Below, in pieces: positions 19,391-27,393 of a stretch of DNA of 64,000 nt. Below the pieces are notes generated by a model. It worked only from the letters and a program-made list of their open reading frames with translations. It had not been told where the DNA came from and did not search any database. The DNA lies in contig NZ_JAPVLQ010000002.1 in assembly GCF_027158005.1 (NCBI RefSeq), forward strand, positions 558,001-622,000, given 5' to 3'. The first letter of the stretch is position 1; each line of letters begins with the position of its first letter. Source of the stretch: Rhodococcus sp. H36-A4 (lineage in GTDB: Bacteria > Actinomycetota > Actinomycetes > Mycobacteriales > Mycobacteriaceae). The position numbers were made by a program, and so were the translations under genes.

Positions 19391-21100
19391 ATGAGTGAGC
19401 AGCCGTTGCTCGACATCAAGGATCTCGAGGTGTCGTTTCAGTCCAATTCCGGTGCGGTACCAGCTGTTCGCGGCGTCAGCCTGACGGTCTATCCCGGCCA
19501 GACTGTAGCGATCGTGGGCGAGTCCGGCAGTGGCAAATCCACGACCGCACACGCGATCATCAATCTCCTACCGGGCACCGGCAAGGTGACCGCGGGCGAG
19601 ATCTGGTTCGACGGAAAGAATTTGACGAATGCGAAGGAGAAGGACTTCGTCGCGATCCGCGGAAGCCAGATCGGGTTGGTTCCGCAGGATCCGATGTCGA
19701 ACCTGAACCCGGTGTGGAAAATTGGCTACCAGATCGAAGAAGCGTTGGCGGCCAACGGAATCGCCAAGGGAAAAGCGGCACGAGCCCGTGCCGTCGAACT
19801 CCTCGACGAGGCTGGGCTGACTGACTCGGAGAAGCGTGTCAATCAGTACCCGCACGAATTCTCCGGTGGTATGCGCCAGCGGGCGTTGATCGCAATCGGA
19901 TTGTCCGCGCGACCCAAACTGCTGATTGCCGACGAGCCCACCTCCGCTCTCGATGTCACGGTCCAGCGTCAGATTCTCGATCACCTCGAAGGGCTGACGA
20001 AGGAACTGGGCACAGCGGTTCTACTCATCACCCACGACCTCGGCCTCGCTGCCGAGCGGGCGTCTCATCTGGTCGTCATGAGCAAGGGTCGAATCGTGGA
20101 ATCCGGCCCGGCGCTCGAGATTCTGCAGAATCCGCAGCATCCGTACACCCAGAAGTTGGTCGCTGCGGCGCCATCGCTTGCGTCGCAACGGCTGAAGTCC
20201 TCGGTGGTGCGTGGGGACATCGTCGCGCATGCGAAGCAAGCTGCCGAGGAGGTCGCCGCCGAGAAAACTGTCCACGGTGAAGGCGATTTCGAACCGGCAA
20301 AAGATACTGTTCTCGTGGTCGACAAGCTGACGAAGGAGTTCAAGCTTCGTGGTGGCAGTCCATTCAAGTCGACGGTGTTCACTGCCGTCAAGGACGTCTC
20401 GTTCACCGTTGCAAGAGGCACGACGACCGCCATCGTCGGTGAATCAGGATCCGGTAAATCGACTGTGGCACAGATGGTCCTGGGTCTCTTGGAGCCGACG
20501 GCCGGGTCCGTCGAGTTCGACGGACGTGACGTCGCGGGCTTGAACAACAAGGATGCCTTCGCGTTCCGACGTCGTGTACAGCCGATCTTCCAGAACCCCT
20601 ATGGGTCGCTGGATCCGATGTACTCGATCTACCGCACTATCGAGGAGCCGCTGCGGACTCACAAGGTCGGCAGCAAGAAAGAGCGCGAAGCTCGGGTCCG
20701 TGACCTGTTGGACAAGGTGGCGTTGCCGACTTCGGTCATGCGCCGATTCCCGAACGAGCTTTCCGGTGGCCAGCGCCAACGCGTAGCTATTGCGCGCGCG
20801 CTGGCTCTCTCGCCGGAGATGGTGATCTGCGATGAGGCCGTGTCGGCTCTCGACGTTCTCGTTCAGGCGCAGATTCTCTCCTTGTTGAACGATCTGCAGG
20901 CCGAGCTCGGTCTGACATATCTCTTCATCACGCACGACCTTGCCGTGGTGCGACAGATCGCCGATGACGTGCTCGTCATGCGATCGGGAGAGATCGTCGA
21001 GGCGGCCACGACCGACGAGGTGTTCGACAACCCGCAGCAGGAGTACACGCAGCGCCTGCTCGCCGCCATCCCCGGCGGTTCGGTCCAGCTCGGCGTATGA
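19391..21100 (+). CDS. dppD: Fused peptide ABC transporter ATPase DppD (two nucleotide-binding domains)
   Basis: About 569 aa. Two complete ABC modules lie in one chain. The first has Walker A GESGSGKST and signature FSGGMRQRA; the second repeats GESGSGKST and has LSGGQRQRV. Each is followed by a Walker B DEP/DEA pattern. The fusion replaces separate DppD and DppF subunits, as in Rv3663c. An ATG at 19364 overlaps dppC, but AAGGAG precedes the ATG at 19391, which I prefer. Confidence 0.92.
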   Translation: MSEQPLLDIKDLEVSFQSNSGAVPAVRGVSLTVYPGQTVAIVGESGSGKSTTAHAIINLLPGTGKVTAGEIWFDGKNLTNAKEKDFVAIRGSQIGLVPQDPMSNLNPVWKIGYQIEEALAANGIAKGKAARARAVELLDEAGLTDSEKRVNQYPHEFSGGMRQRALIAIGLSARPKLLIADEPTSALDVTVQRQILDHLEGLTKELGTAVLLITHDLGLAAERASHLVVMSKGRIVESGPALEILQNPQHPYTQKLVAAAPSLASQRLKSSVVRGDIVAHAKQAAEEVAAEKTVHGEGDFEPAKDTVLVVDKLTKEFKLRGGSPFKSTVFTAVKDVSFTVARGTTTAIVGESGSGKSTVAQMVLGLLEPTAGSVEFDGRDVAGLNNKDAFAFRRRVQPIFQNPYGSLDPMYSIYRTIEEPLRTHKVGSKKEREARVRDLLDKVALPTSVMRRFPNELSGGQRQRVAIARALALSPEMVICDEAVSALDVLVQAQILSLLNDLQAELGLTYLFITHDLAVVRQIADDVLVMRSGEIVEAATTDEVFDNPQQEYTQRLLAAIPGGSVQLGV

Positions 21101-21161
21101 CGGTCGGCTGGGGCAGTCCGGCGAGTCCGCTCCTGCCTGCGAGGGGGTACCGTCGCCTATC

Positions 21162-21917
21162 GTGACGGACCCTCTCGCCCCGCTGCTCGAACTCCCCGGT
21201 GTCATCGACGCCGCCGAGCGAGCCCGCGACGCACTCGGAGCAGTACATCGGCACAAGACGAACCGCCGGGGCTGGCCTGCCACGGCCGCAGAAGCCGCAG
21301 TGCGCGCTGCTCGATCGTCGTCCGCCCTCGAAGGCGGATCGATGGACTTCCCGCGCGAAGGTGAGGACGGCGACCCGATTCTGGCAGGTGCTTTGCGGGT
21401 AGGTGCGGCGCTCGACGGGGATGCGCTGTCGATCATGCTGACGACGTGGAAGAGCGCGCCGCTTCAGGCGCTCGCTCGACTCCATCTGCTTGCCGCGGCA
21501 GACCTGGTCGAGGACCAGTCCGCACTCGGGCGACCACGTTCGGACGGCGGGATCGGTGAGCGTCTGGACTTCCTGGCCCAGCTGGTCACCGGTGGATCTT
21601 CCGCCCCGGCGCCGGTCATCGCGGCGATCGTGCACGGTGAGCTGTTGACGTTGAAGCCCTTCGAGTCGGCCGATGGTGTCGTCGCCCGGGCAGCGTCTCG
21701 GCTCGTGGCCGCGTCTTCGGGTTTGGACCCGCACAATCTCGGAGTACCCGAAGTGAGTTGGCTCCGCCGATCTCAGGCCTACCGAGACGGAGCGGCGGGG
21801 TTCGCTTCCGGTACTGCCACCGGTGTCGGCAGCTGGGTCATTCTCTGCTGCGGTGCACTCGAGGCCGGGGCGATGGAAGCGACGTCGATCGCTGAGGCTG
21901 CAGTCTCCAACAAGTAA
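21162..21917 (+). CDS. Fic-fold protein with degenerate active site (Rv3662c-like)
   Basis: 251 aa from the GTG at 21162. The region L161 to R180 (LLTLKPFESADGVVARAASR) lines up with the Fic core HPFxDGNGRxxR. However, the catalytic histidine is replaced by K165 and the GNGR anion loop is altered. The N-terminal S53-S-A-L-E57-G matches the inhibitory [S/T]xxxE[G/N] helix of Fic proteins. It is therefore probably not a standard AMP transferase. It follows dppD by 61 nt and may share its transcript. Confidence 0.72.
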   Translation: MTDPLAPLLELPGVIDAAERARDALGAVHRHKTNRRGWPATAAEAAVRAARSSSALEGGSMDFPREGEDGDPILAGALRVGAALDGDALSIMLTTWKSAPLQALARLHLLAAADLVEDQSALGRPRSDGGIGERLDFLAQLVTGGSSAPAPVIAAIVHGELLTLKPFESADGVVARAASRLVAASSGLDPHNLGVPEVSWLRRSQAYRDGAAGFASGTATGVGSWVILCCGALEAGAMEATSIAEAAVSNK

Positions 21918-21956
21918 CACCTTGCCCGGCGTACGGAGGACTGTGTCGGCGCAGTC

Positions 21957-21996
21957 AAAAGGGCGGCGCCGCCGACCTGAGTCGACTTCGCCGCCC
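21957..21996 (-). terminator. Rho-independent terminator of the predicted Ms1 RNA
   Basis: On the minus strand GGGCGGCG (21996-21989) pairs with CGCCGCCC (21968-21961), followed by TTTT (21960-21957). Confidence 0.7.
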
Positions 21997-22269
21997 GTTA
22001 GCACGGACTGCCGGGTAACCAAGCGTGCATTGGTGGGCTGTCACGATCACGAGGATCGCATGGCCTCGGCGATGGTCCGGTGAGGTAGGAGGTCATCCCT
22101 GCAACCGGTGCAGGGTTCTTGCTGCTACTTCCCGAATCTCGCAGACCCACAGCGCTTTTGCCATGTCAGCGGCGAGCTCAGCGTGGGTGCCTGGTGTCCG
22201 TGCTGGGAATCGCGGTTGGGAGAGGGAACCTTCTCTTCCGGTTCGATCTTGGCCTTCCGTTCTTCCGTA
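21957..22269 (-). ncRNA. ms1: Predicted Ms1 RNA (RNA-polymerase-core-binding, 6S-like)
   Basis: The gap between the Fic-fold gene and the HAD gene carries a complete minus-strand transcription unit without a convincing gene. TTGCTG (22299-22304), a 17-nt spacer and TACAAA (22276-22281) form a sigmaA-type promoter, giving a start near 22268. A GC hairpin followed by four U ends it at about 21957, an RNA of about 310 nt. In mycobacteria the roughly 300-nt RNA Ms1/MTS2823 lies between the homologues of these same two genes (Rv3661 and Rv3662c). Identity is inferred from synteny, size and signals, not from sequence alignment. Confidence 0.7.
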
Positions 22270-22275
22270 AGTCAT

Positions 22276-22304
22276 TTGTACCCCGTGACGGCGCTCACAG
22301 CAAG
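22276..22304 (-). promoter_or_regulatory. Promoter of the predicted Ms1 RNA
   Basis: Minus-strand -35 TTGCTG at 22304-22299 and -10 TACAAA at 22281-22276, separated by exactly 17 nt. Among the clearest sigmaA-like promoters in the window. Confidence 0.65.
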
Positions 22305-22311
22305 GGGTGCG

Positions 22312-23145
22312 TCACCGTTTTCTTTTCAACAATCCGTAAGTAACCGTCCCGGCCAGCAGTGCACTGAAAAAGACTGCGGCACTTGCCGCCACGGTTGTGC
22401 CCGATGGTGCTTGGATACGTGATCGAAGTGAGACCGGATTGGAAAAAGTCAGAATCGGCCAGCCGAGCGACGCGGCCTCCTTGCGAAGCGCACGATCGGG
22501 ATTGACGGCAGTCGGATTGCCCACGGCATGCAGCATGGGGAGGTCTGTGATCGAGTCCGAATACGCGAAACACCTTGACAGGTCGTAATTTCGGGACTCC
22601 GCGAGTGCGTTCATCGCTTCGACCTTGCCCTCACCGTAGCAGTAGAACGCGACGGTTCCGTTGTATCGGCCGTTCTCGACCTCCATCTGCGTGGCGGTGC
22701 TGAAGTCTGCACCGAGTGCTTCGGCGATCGGACCGACGATCTCCTCACCGGATGCGGAGACGACCACGATGTCGTGTCCGCGGAGTTTGTGGTCTGCGAT
22801 CAAGTCGGCCGCTTCGGCGAATACCAACGGATCCACTATGTCGTGCAATGTTTCTGCAACGATCGATCGAATTTGTTCGACATCCCATCCGGCGGACATT
22901 GCGGCGATATGGGCGCGCATTCGCTCCATTTGGTCGTGATCGGCACCGGATAACAGGAACAAGAATTGCGCATAGCTGCTTTTGAGTACGGCTCGCCTGT
23001 TTATCAGTCCCTGATCGAAAAACGGTTTACTGAAGGCGAGCGTGCTCGACTTGGCGATGATCGTCTTGTCCAGGTCGAAGAACGCGGCGATTATTCCAAC
23101 TGGGCGATGGGTTTCGGCGTTGTCGATGCCGGCGCTGGTGGTCAC
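22312..23145 (-). CDS. HAD-superfamily phosphatase, SerB-like, with C-terminal membrane helix (Rv3661-like)
   Basis: 277-aa HAD subfamily IB hydrolase. Motif I FFDLDKT (D24 nucleophile, D26), motif II VVSASGE, and motif III/IV with K (GEGKVEAM) and AYSDSITDLPML. A C-terminal hydrophobic segment of about 20 residues followed by KRKR suggests membrane anchoring. Substrate unknown; relatives dephosphorylate phosphoserine or lysophospholipids. It is divergent from ssd. Confidence 0.86.
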   Translation of the reverse strand: MTTSAGIDNAETHRPVGIIAAFFDLDKTIIAKSSTLAFSKPFFDQGLINRRAVLKSSYAQFLFLLSGADHDQMERMRAHIAAMSAGWDVEQIRSIVAETLHDIVDPLVFAEAADLIADHKLRGHDIVVVSASGEEIVGPIAEALGADFSTATQMEVENGRYNGTVAFYCYGEGKVEAMNALAESRNYDLSRCFAYSDSITDLPMLHAVGNPTAVNPDRALRKEAASLGWPILTFSNPVSLRSRIQAPSGTTVAASAAVFFSALLAGTVTYGLLKRKR

Positions 23146-23306
23146 GGTCTCAAGAATAGAGCGTCCGACTTTTCGGCGATTTCCCGGTTTGTCTCACTGA
23201 GTAAGAACGAATGTTGAACTTGCAAACACCGTCTTCGCCAGGTGTAGTATCGACCTGTCCGGATTCGTTCGGGCAAGTTCAGCCCGACCCCCCGGGGCTG
23301 AACTCG

Positions 23307-23341
23307 ACGACCCTCGCCTCCTCCCCCCTGGCGAGGGTCGT
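23307..23341. terminator. Hairpin upstream of ssd
   Basis: 12-bp perfect stem (23307-23318 with 23330-23341) and an 11-nt C-rich loop in the 320-nt gap between the divergent HAD and ssd genes. There is no T run. It may be a leader structure or attenuator of the tad operon rather than an ordinary terminator. Confidence 0.5.
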
Positions 23342-23466
23342 CCTCGTTGTAGGAGAAAGTCGCGAATTGGTACGGGTGTGCAGAATTGCATCCACACCTT
23401 GCGAGTTATCCCCATTCGGCATGAACGCTGTGTTCTCCGAGCACAATTCGCTGCAGGCTCGCACCC

Positions 23467-24594
23467 ATGGAATTCCAGGACAAGTCGCCGGCTCGGCGCC
23501 CGATCGTGTTGTCCACCGGCGACCCGGTACTGCGCGACGAAGTACTCAGGATCGCAGCGGCCGCCGAATGCGCTGTGCTGGAAAGGAACTTACCAGTCGG
23601 TAACGCTGGTTCGGGGACTCCGCCGAGCAGGATCGAGTGGGATGAAGCCGACGCGATACTCCTCGACGTCGACCACGCTCGCGAGGCCTCGTCCCGAAGA
23701 CTGCCCCGCCGCGACGCGATTTTTGTGTTGGGCCGGGGAGAACCGGGCGTCGAGCAATGGCGTGCTGCCACTGCCGTCGGAGCATCACACGTCCTGGGAC
23801 TTCCGCACGACGAAGCAACGTTGATCGGGCTCCTCGGAACAGAACACGACCGGACCGAGGGCGACGGCGGAGTCATCACTGTCGTCGGTGGCAGAGGCGG
23901 TGCTGGAACGTCGACGCTCGCCGTGGCGTTGGCACTGTCGGCGTCCGCGGCCGGATCTCGAACGCTGTTGGTGGACGGTGACAGCTACGGCCCAGGACTC
24001 GATCTTCTGCTCGGCTGGGAGGATCGGGCTGGCTTGCGATGGTCCGGACTTGTCGTCGAGGCAGGCCGAATTTCCGGCGACGCCTTACACAGTGCGTTGC
24101 CGTCGAGCGATTCGCTGGCCGTCCTGTCGGCCGGCCGGGCGGACTCGGGATCTTCGGGCCTGGATGCGACAGCATGTGCCGCAGTGGTCGACGCCGGACG
24201 CCGATCCGGAGATCTGGTCGTGTGCGACGTTCCACGGCACCCCGGTCCGCACACCGACGTCTTCCATGACGCCGCAGACCTGGTGGTGTTGGTCGTCCCC
24301 GCCGAGATCAGCGCAATCGCGGGTGCCGAGAACCTTCTCGGCTACCTCCGCGGCCGTAATTCGAATGTCGGACTCGTCGTGCGAGGGCCCGCGCCCGGGG
24401 GATTGCGCGGCACCGACATCGCCGACGCCCTCCGGTTGCCGCTGCTGGCCACTATGCGACCCGAACCGGGATTGGCGCAGCGGATCGAACGTGGAGGGCT
24501 GGGGCTAGGACGTCGATCGCCTCTCACCGATGCCGCGGAGTCGATCCTCGCGACGTTCGCTCGCAAGCCGGCGCCGAGGAGGTGGGCGGCATGA
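23467..24594 (+). CDS. ssd: Septum-site-determining / CpaE-like MinD-family ATPase Ssd
   Basis: 375 aa. The N-terminal receiver-like domain (residues 12-125) is followed by a MinD/ParA-type domain. The P-loop reads GGRGGAGTST at 141-150: the signature lysine and the Walker lysine are both absent, so nucleotide binding may be altered. The homologue Rv3660c affects septation and dormancy responses; CpaE homologues localise Tad pilus machinery. First gene of the tad operon; its stop overlaps tadA (ATGA). Confidence 0.87.
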   Translation: MEFQDKSPARRPIVLSTGDPVLRDEVLRIAAAAECAVLERNLPVGNAGSGTPPSRIEWDEADAILLDVDHAREASSRRLPRRDAIFVLGRGEPGVEQWRAATAVGASHVLGLPHDEATLIGLLGTEHDRTEGDGGVITVVGGRGGAGTSTLAVALALSASAAGSRTLLVDGDSYGPGLDLLLGWEDRAGLRWSGLVVEAGRISGDALHSALPSSDSLAVLSAGRADSGSSGLDATACAAVVDAGRRSGDLVVCDVPRHPGPHTDVFHDAADLVVLVVPAEISAIAGAENLLGYLRGRNSNVGLVVRGPAPGGLRGTDIADALRLPLLATMRPEPGLAQRIERGGLGLGRRSPLTDAAESILATFARKPAPRRWAA

Positions 24595-25772
24595 GCGCCG
24601 TCGTCACGCCGGAGTTGTTGGACCGTGTTCGCGACCGTCTCGTCCACACAGCAGGTGAACCGACGCCCGCGTTGGTCGCTGCAGCCATCAGAATCGAAGC
24701 GGGCGGGGTACTGAGCGATACCGATCTCTTGGCGGCGCTGCGAGTCCTGCAGACCGAGTTGACCGGTGCCGGGCCGCTGGAGACGCTGCTACTCGACGCC
24801 AGTGTCGCCGACGTCCTGGTCACGGCACCGGACGAAGTGTGGGTCGACCGCGGCGCGGGACTCGAGCGCACCGACATCCGTTTCGCCGACGAGGCCGCGG
24901 TACGACGTCTCGCGCAGCGGCTGGCACTGTCCGCGGGCCGACGGCTCGACGACGCTCAACCGTGGGTCGACGGGCAGCTACCCGGAGTGGGCGACGGCAC
25001 CTTCGGTGTCCGACTGCACGCGGTGCTGTCGCCCGTCGCGCGAGGCGGTACCTGTCTGTCGCTGCGCGTGTTGCGTCCGACCACCCAGGGGCTCGGAGCT
25101 TTGGCAAACCGTGGAGCACTCGAACCGAGTGCTCTCGATCTGGTGAAGCGGATCATCGAGGCGCGCTTGGCATTTCTGGTCATCGGCGGCACCGGCGCGG
25201 GAAAGACCACGTTGTTGGCTGCCATGCTGGGCGAGGTCGCGCGCAGCGAACGCATCGTGTGCGTCGAGGATGCTGCCGAGTTGGCGCCGTCGCATCCGCA
25301 TGTCGTACGCATGGTTGCTCGGGCGCCCAACGTCGAGGGCGTCGGTGAGGTCACCGTTCGGCAGCTTGTCCGTCAAGCGCTGCGCATGCGGCCGGACAGG
25401 CTCGTTGTCGGAGAGGTCCGCGGCGCAGAAGTCGTCGACCTGCTCACCGCGCTCAACACCGGTCACGACGGCGGAGCGGGCACGATTCACGCCAACTCTC
25501 CCGCCGAGGTGCCCGCACGCCTGGAAGCTCTTGCTGCACTGGGTGGTTTGGATCGTGCAGCTCTGCACAGTCAACTCGCGGCCGCGGTACAAGTGGTCCT
25601 GCATGTGCATCGCTCGTTCGATGGCCGGCGTCGGTTGCGGGAGATCGCCGTCGTCGTTCCCGATGATTCCGGTCGCGTGCAGATGGTGTCCGCGTGGAGT
25701 GTGGACGGCAGTGTGCACCGCGGCCGAGAACGGCTGGACGCACTCCTCGAGCAACGGTTGGCGCGATTGTGA
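24591..25772 (+). CDS. tadA: Tad pilus secretion ATPase TadA/CpaF
   Basis: 393-aa type II/IV secretion ATPase. Walker A GGTGAGKTT lies at 199-207. The Asp box is around VCVEDAAEL and the His box is GHDGGAGTIHANSP. It powers assembly and retraction of Flp/Tad pili at the cytoplasmic face. The ATG at 24591 overlaps the ssd stop and is preferred over the GTG 9 nt upstream. Its stop overlaps the tadB GTG. Confidence 0.93.
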   Translation: MSAVVTPELLDRVRDRLVHTAGEPTPALVAAAIRIEAGGVLSDTDLLAALRVLQTELTGAGPLETLLLDASVADVLVTAPDEVWVDRGAGLERTDIRFADEAAVRRLAQRLALSAGRRLDDAQPWVDGQLPGVGDGTFGVRLHAVLSPVARGGTCLSLRVLRPTTQGLGALANRGALEPSALDLVKRIIEARLAFLVIGGTGAGKTTLLAAMLGEVARSERIVCVEDAAELAPSHPHVVRMVARAPNVEGVGEVTVRQLVRQALRMRPDRLVVGEVRGAEVVDLLTALNTGHDGGAGTIHANSPAEVPARLEALAALGGLDRAALHSQLAAAVQVVLHVHRSFDGRRRLREIAVVVPDDSGRVQMVSAWSVDGSVHRGRERLDALLEQRLARL

Positions 25773-26566
25773 CCGCGCTGGGTGCTCTCGCCTGTGCGGC
25801 AGCACTTCTGGTGCTACCGCGCCCACGAGTCCGAGTGCCTTCGTTGCTGGTCGGAAAAACCGACCGTGTAGATCGAACGCGCTCTCGGGCAATGGTTCTC
25901 GCGTCGACGGTAGCGGTGGGGCTCGCCCTTGCCGTGTTGGCGGGTGGCCTACATGCGCTCTGCGCCGCCATTGTCGTCGGCGCAACGGTGGTCCGTCGGA
26001 GGAAGAAGGCTCAGCGGCGTAGATCGCATCGCAGAGAACTCGACTCGCTCGTCGCTGGACTCGACGTCGTCATCGGTGAGCTCCGAGTCGGGTCGCATCC
26101 TGCGCTGGCCTGTGCGAGTGCTGCCGCCGATTGCACCGGAAGCGTGGCTCTCGCCTTCGGAACCGCGGCCGGGCGTGCGCGTCTCGGCGGTGATGCGTGT
26201 GCGGGCTTGCTCGTCGAGGATTCGCCGGTGCGCGTGGAACTCTCGCGATTGTCCGCAGCCTGGCACATTGCGGACACCCGTGGATTGGGGCTTGCCGACC
26301 TGCTCGGCGCAGCGCGGCAGGACCTGTTGGGCAGGAGTCGGTTTCGCGATCGAACCGAGGCGAGCTTGGCGGGTGCGCGTGCGACGGGAACGGTGTTGTC
26401 GGGTCTGCCGGTCCTCGGGGTCATCCTTGGTCAATTCATGGGGGCGTCGCCGATCGGTGTGCTGTTCGGTGGGGGCCTGGGCGGAGTTCTCTTGGTACTC
26501 GGCTCGATGTTGGCGTGCGCCGGGCTGATGTGGACCGATGCGATCACCGAAAAGGTATGCCGGTGA
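25769..26566 (+). CDS. tadB: Tad pilus inner-membrane protein TadB
   Basis: 265-aa T2SSF-type membrane protein (GspF half). Hydrophobic helices are near residues 5-20, 45-75 and 210-260; between them is the cytoplasmic helical T2SSF domain (LDVVIGELRVGSHPALA ... LGLADLLGAARQDL). It forms the pilus platform with TadC. The GTG start overlaps the tadA stop. Confidence 0.87.
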   Translation: MTALGALACAAALLVLPRPRVRVPSLLVGKTDRVDRTRSRAMVLASTVAVGLALAVLAGGLHALCAAIVVGATVVRRRKKAQRRRSHRRELDSLVAGLDVVIGELRVGSHPALACASAAADCTGSVALAFGTAAGRARLGGDACAGLLVEDSPVRVELSRLSAAWHIADTRGLGLADLLGAARQDLLGRSRFRDRTEASLAGARATGTVLSGLPVLGVILGQFMGASPIGVLFGGGLGGVLLVLGSMLACAGLMWTDAITEKVCR

Positions 26567-27138
26567 TGTGGGTGGCGGCGGCGTGCGCGGCGGCGTCTCT
26601 CGTCGTGATTCCGGCAGCACCCTCCTACGTCTTTCGTATTGCGTCCAAAGAGCCTCACGACGAGACGAGCGGAGACGACGCCGACATTGCCGACCCCCAT
26701 TCGGTTGCGACCACGTTCGATCTGTTGGCGGCATGTTTGCGCGGTGGACTTCCGGTGGGCGTCGCAGCTGCTGCGGTTTCCGACTCGACGAAGGAGCCCT
26801 TCGCGCGGGCATTGCGGACCACCGCAGACCTGCTCGCGCTGGGCGCGGATCCGGTTGCAGCGTGGGAGCCCGTGGCCGCTAGGCCCGACATCGAGTCGCT
26901 GGCGCGAATGGCGCGGAGATCCGCGAGATCGGGAGCCTCTTTGGCGCAGGGGATTTCCGAGCTCGCAGAGGCGCGGCGTGCACAGGCCGAGGATTCGTCG
27001 GCAGCCGCGGCCGAACGTGCAGGGGTGTTGATCAGTGGGCCGCTCGGCCTGTGCTTTCTGCCGGCGTTCGTGTGCCTCGGGATCGTCCCCGTCGTCATCG
27101 GACTCGCCGGGAACGTACTGGGTGGGGGACTGCTGTGA
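26557..27138 (+). CDS. tadC: Tad pilus inner-membrane protein TadC
   Basis: 193-aa T2SSF-type protein, short compared with proteobacterial TadC but normal for this actinobacterial locus. The central domain begins LLAACLRGGLPVGVA, and a C-terminal hydrophobic hairpin spans about 160-190. AAAGG precedes the ATG at 26557, which overlaps the end of tadB. Confidence 0.85.
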   Translation: MPVMWVAAACAAASLVVIPAAPSYVFRIASKEPHDETSGDDADIADPHSVATTFDLLAACLRGGLPVGVAAAAVSDSTKEPFARALRTTADLLALGADPVAAWEPVAARPDIESLARMARRSARSGASLAQGISELAEARRAQAEDSSAAAAERAGVLISGPLGLCFLPAFVCLGIVPVVIGLAGNVLGGGLL

Positions 27139-27218
27139 GCACACGAGGATCGCTGTGACGAGACACAGAGGATTCCGAGGCGGAACCGCCGTCGCGGAGG
27201 TCGAGGGAAGGAATTGGC

Positions 27219-27380
27219 ATGGTGCACAGGATGGTTCGAGAGTTTCAGATGAGATTGATCTTGGCCGCGGCCGAGGACGATGGAATGTCGACGGCAGAGT
27301 ACGCAATCGGCACGATCGCCGCTGCCGCGTTCGGAGCGATTCTCTACACCGTGGTGACGGGCGATTCGTTTGTCAAGTGA
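27219..27380 (+). pseudogene. Flp-type pilin (DUF4244), 3' end removed by the integrated element
   Basis: The remaining frame codes 53 aa. It has the type IVb prepilin pattern: cleavage after G22, E at +5 (E27) and Y at +6 (Y28) in DGMSTAEYAIG, then a hydrophobic helix. The element core GATTCG lies at codons 49-50; after it the frame reads only F-V-K-stop from element DNA. The lost 17 codons lie at 42192-42245 beyond the element. Joined, the gene would code 67 aa ending RALNTAV. GGGAAGG at 27206-27212 is the ribosome-binding site. Whether the shortened pilin still assembles is unknown. Confidence 0.88.
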
Positions 27381-27393
27381 TGACGTAGAGTGC
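27363..27393. other. attL: core GATTCG and left phage arm
   Basis: The core at 27363-27368 is followed by the arm GTCAAGTGATGACGTAG (27372-27388), which is a near-inverted copy of CTACGTCATAGGTTGAC at 42162-42178 in attR. On the element side the integrase start lies only 21 nt from the core. Confidence 0.8.

Noticed and set aside
22093..22275. 60-codon minus-strand frame in the Fic/HAD gap
   Set aside because: Its ATG overlaps the -10/start region of the predicted RNA and has no ribosome-binding site; the non-coding RNA explanation fits better.
27363..27368. tRNA gene as integration target
   Set aside because: The flanks code a pilin; no tRNA was found here or elsewhere in the window.
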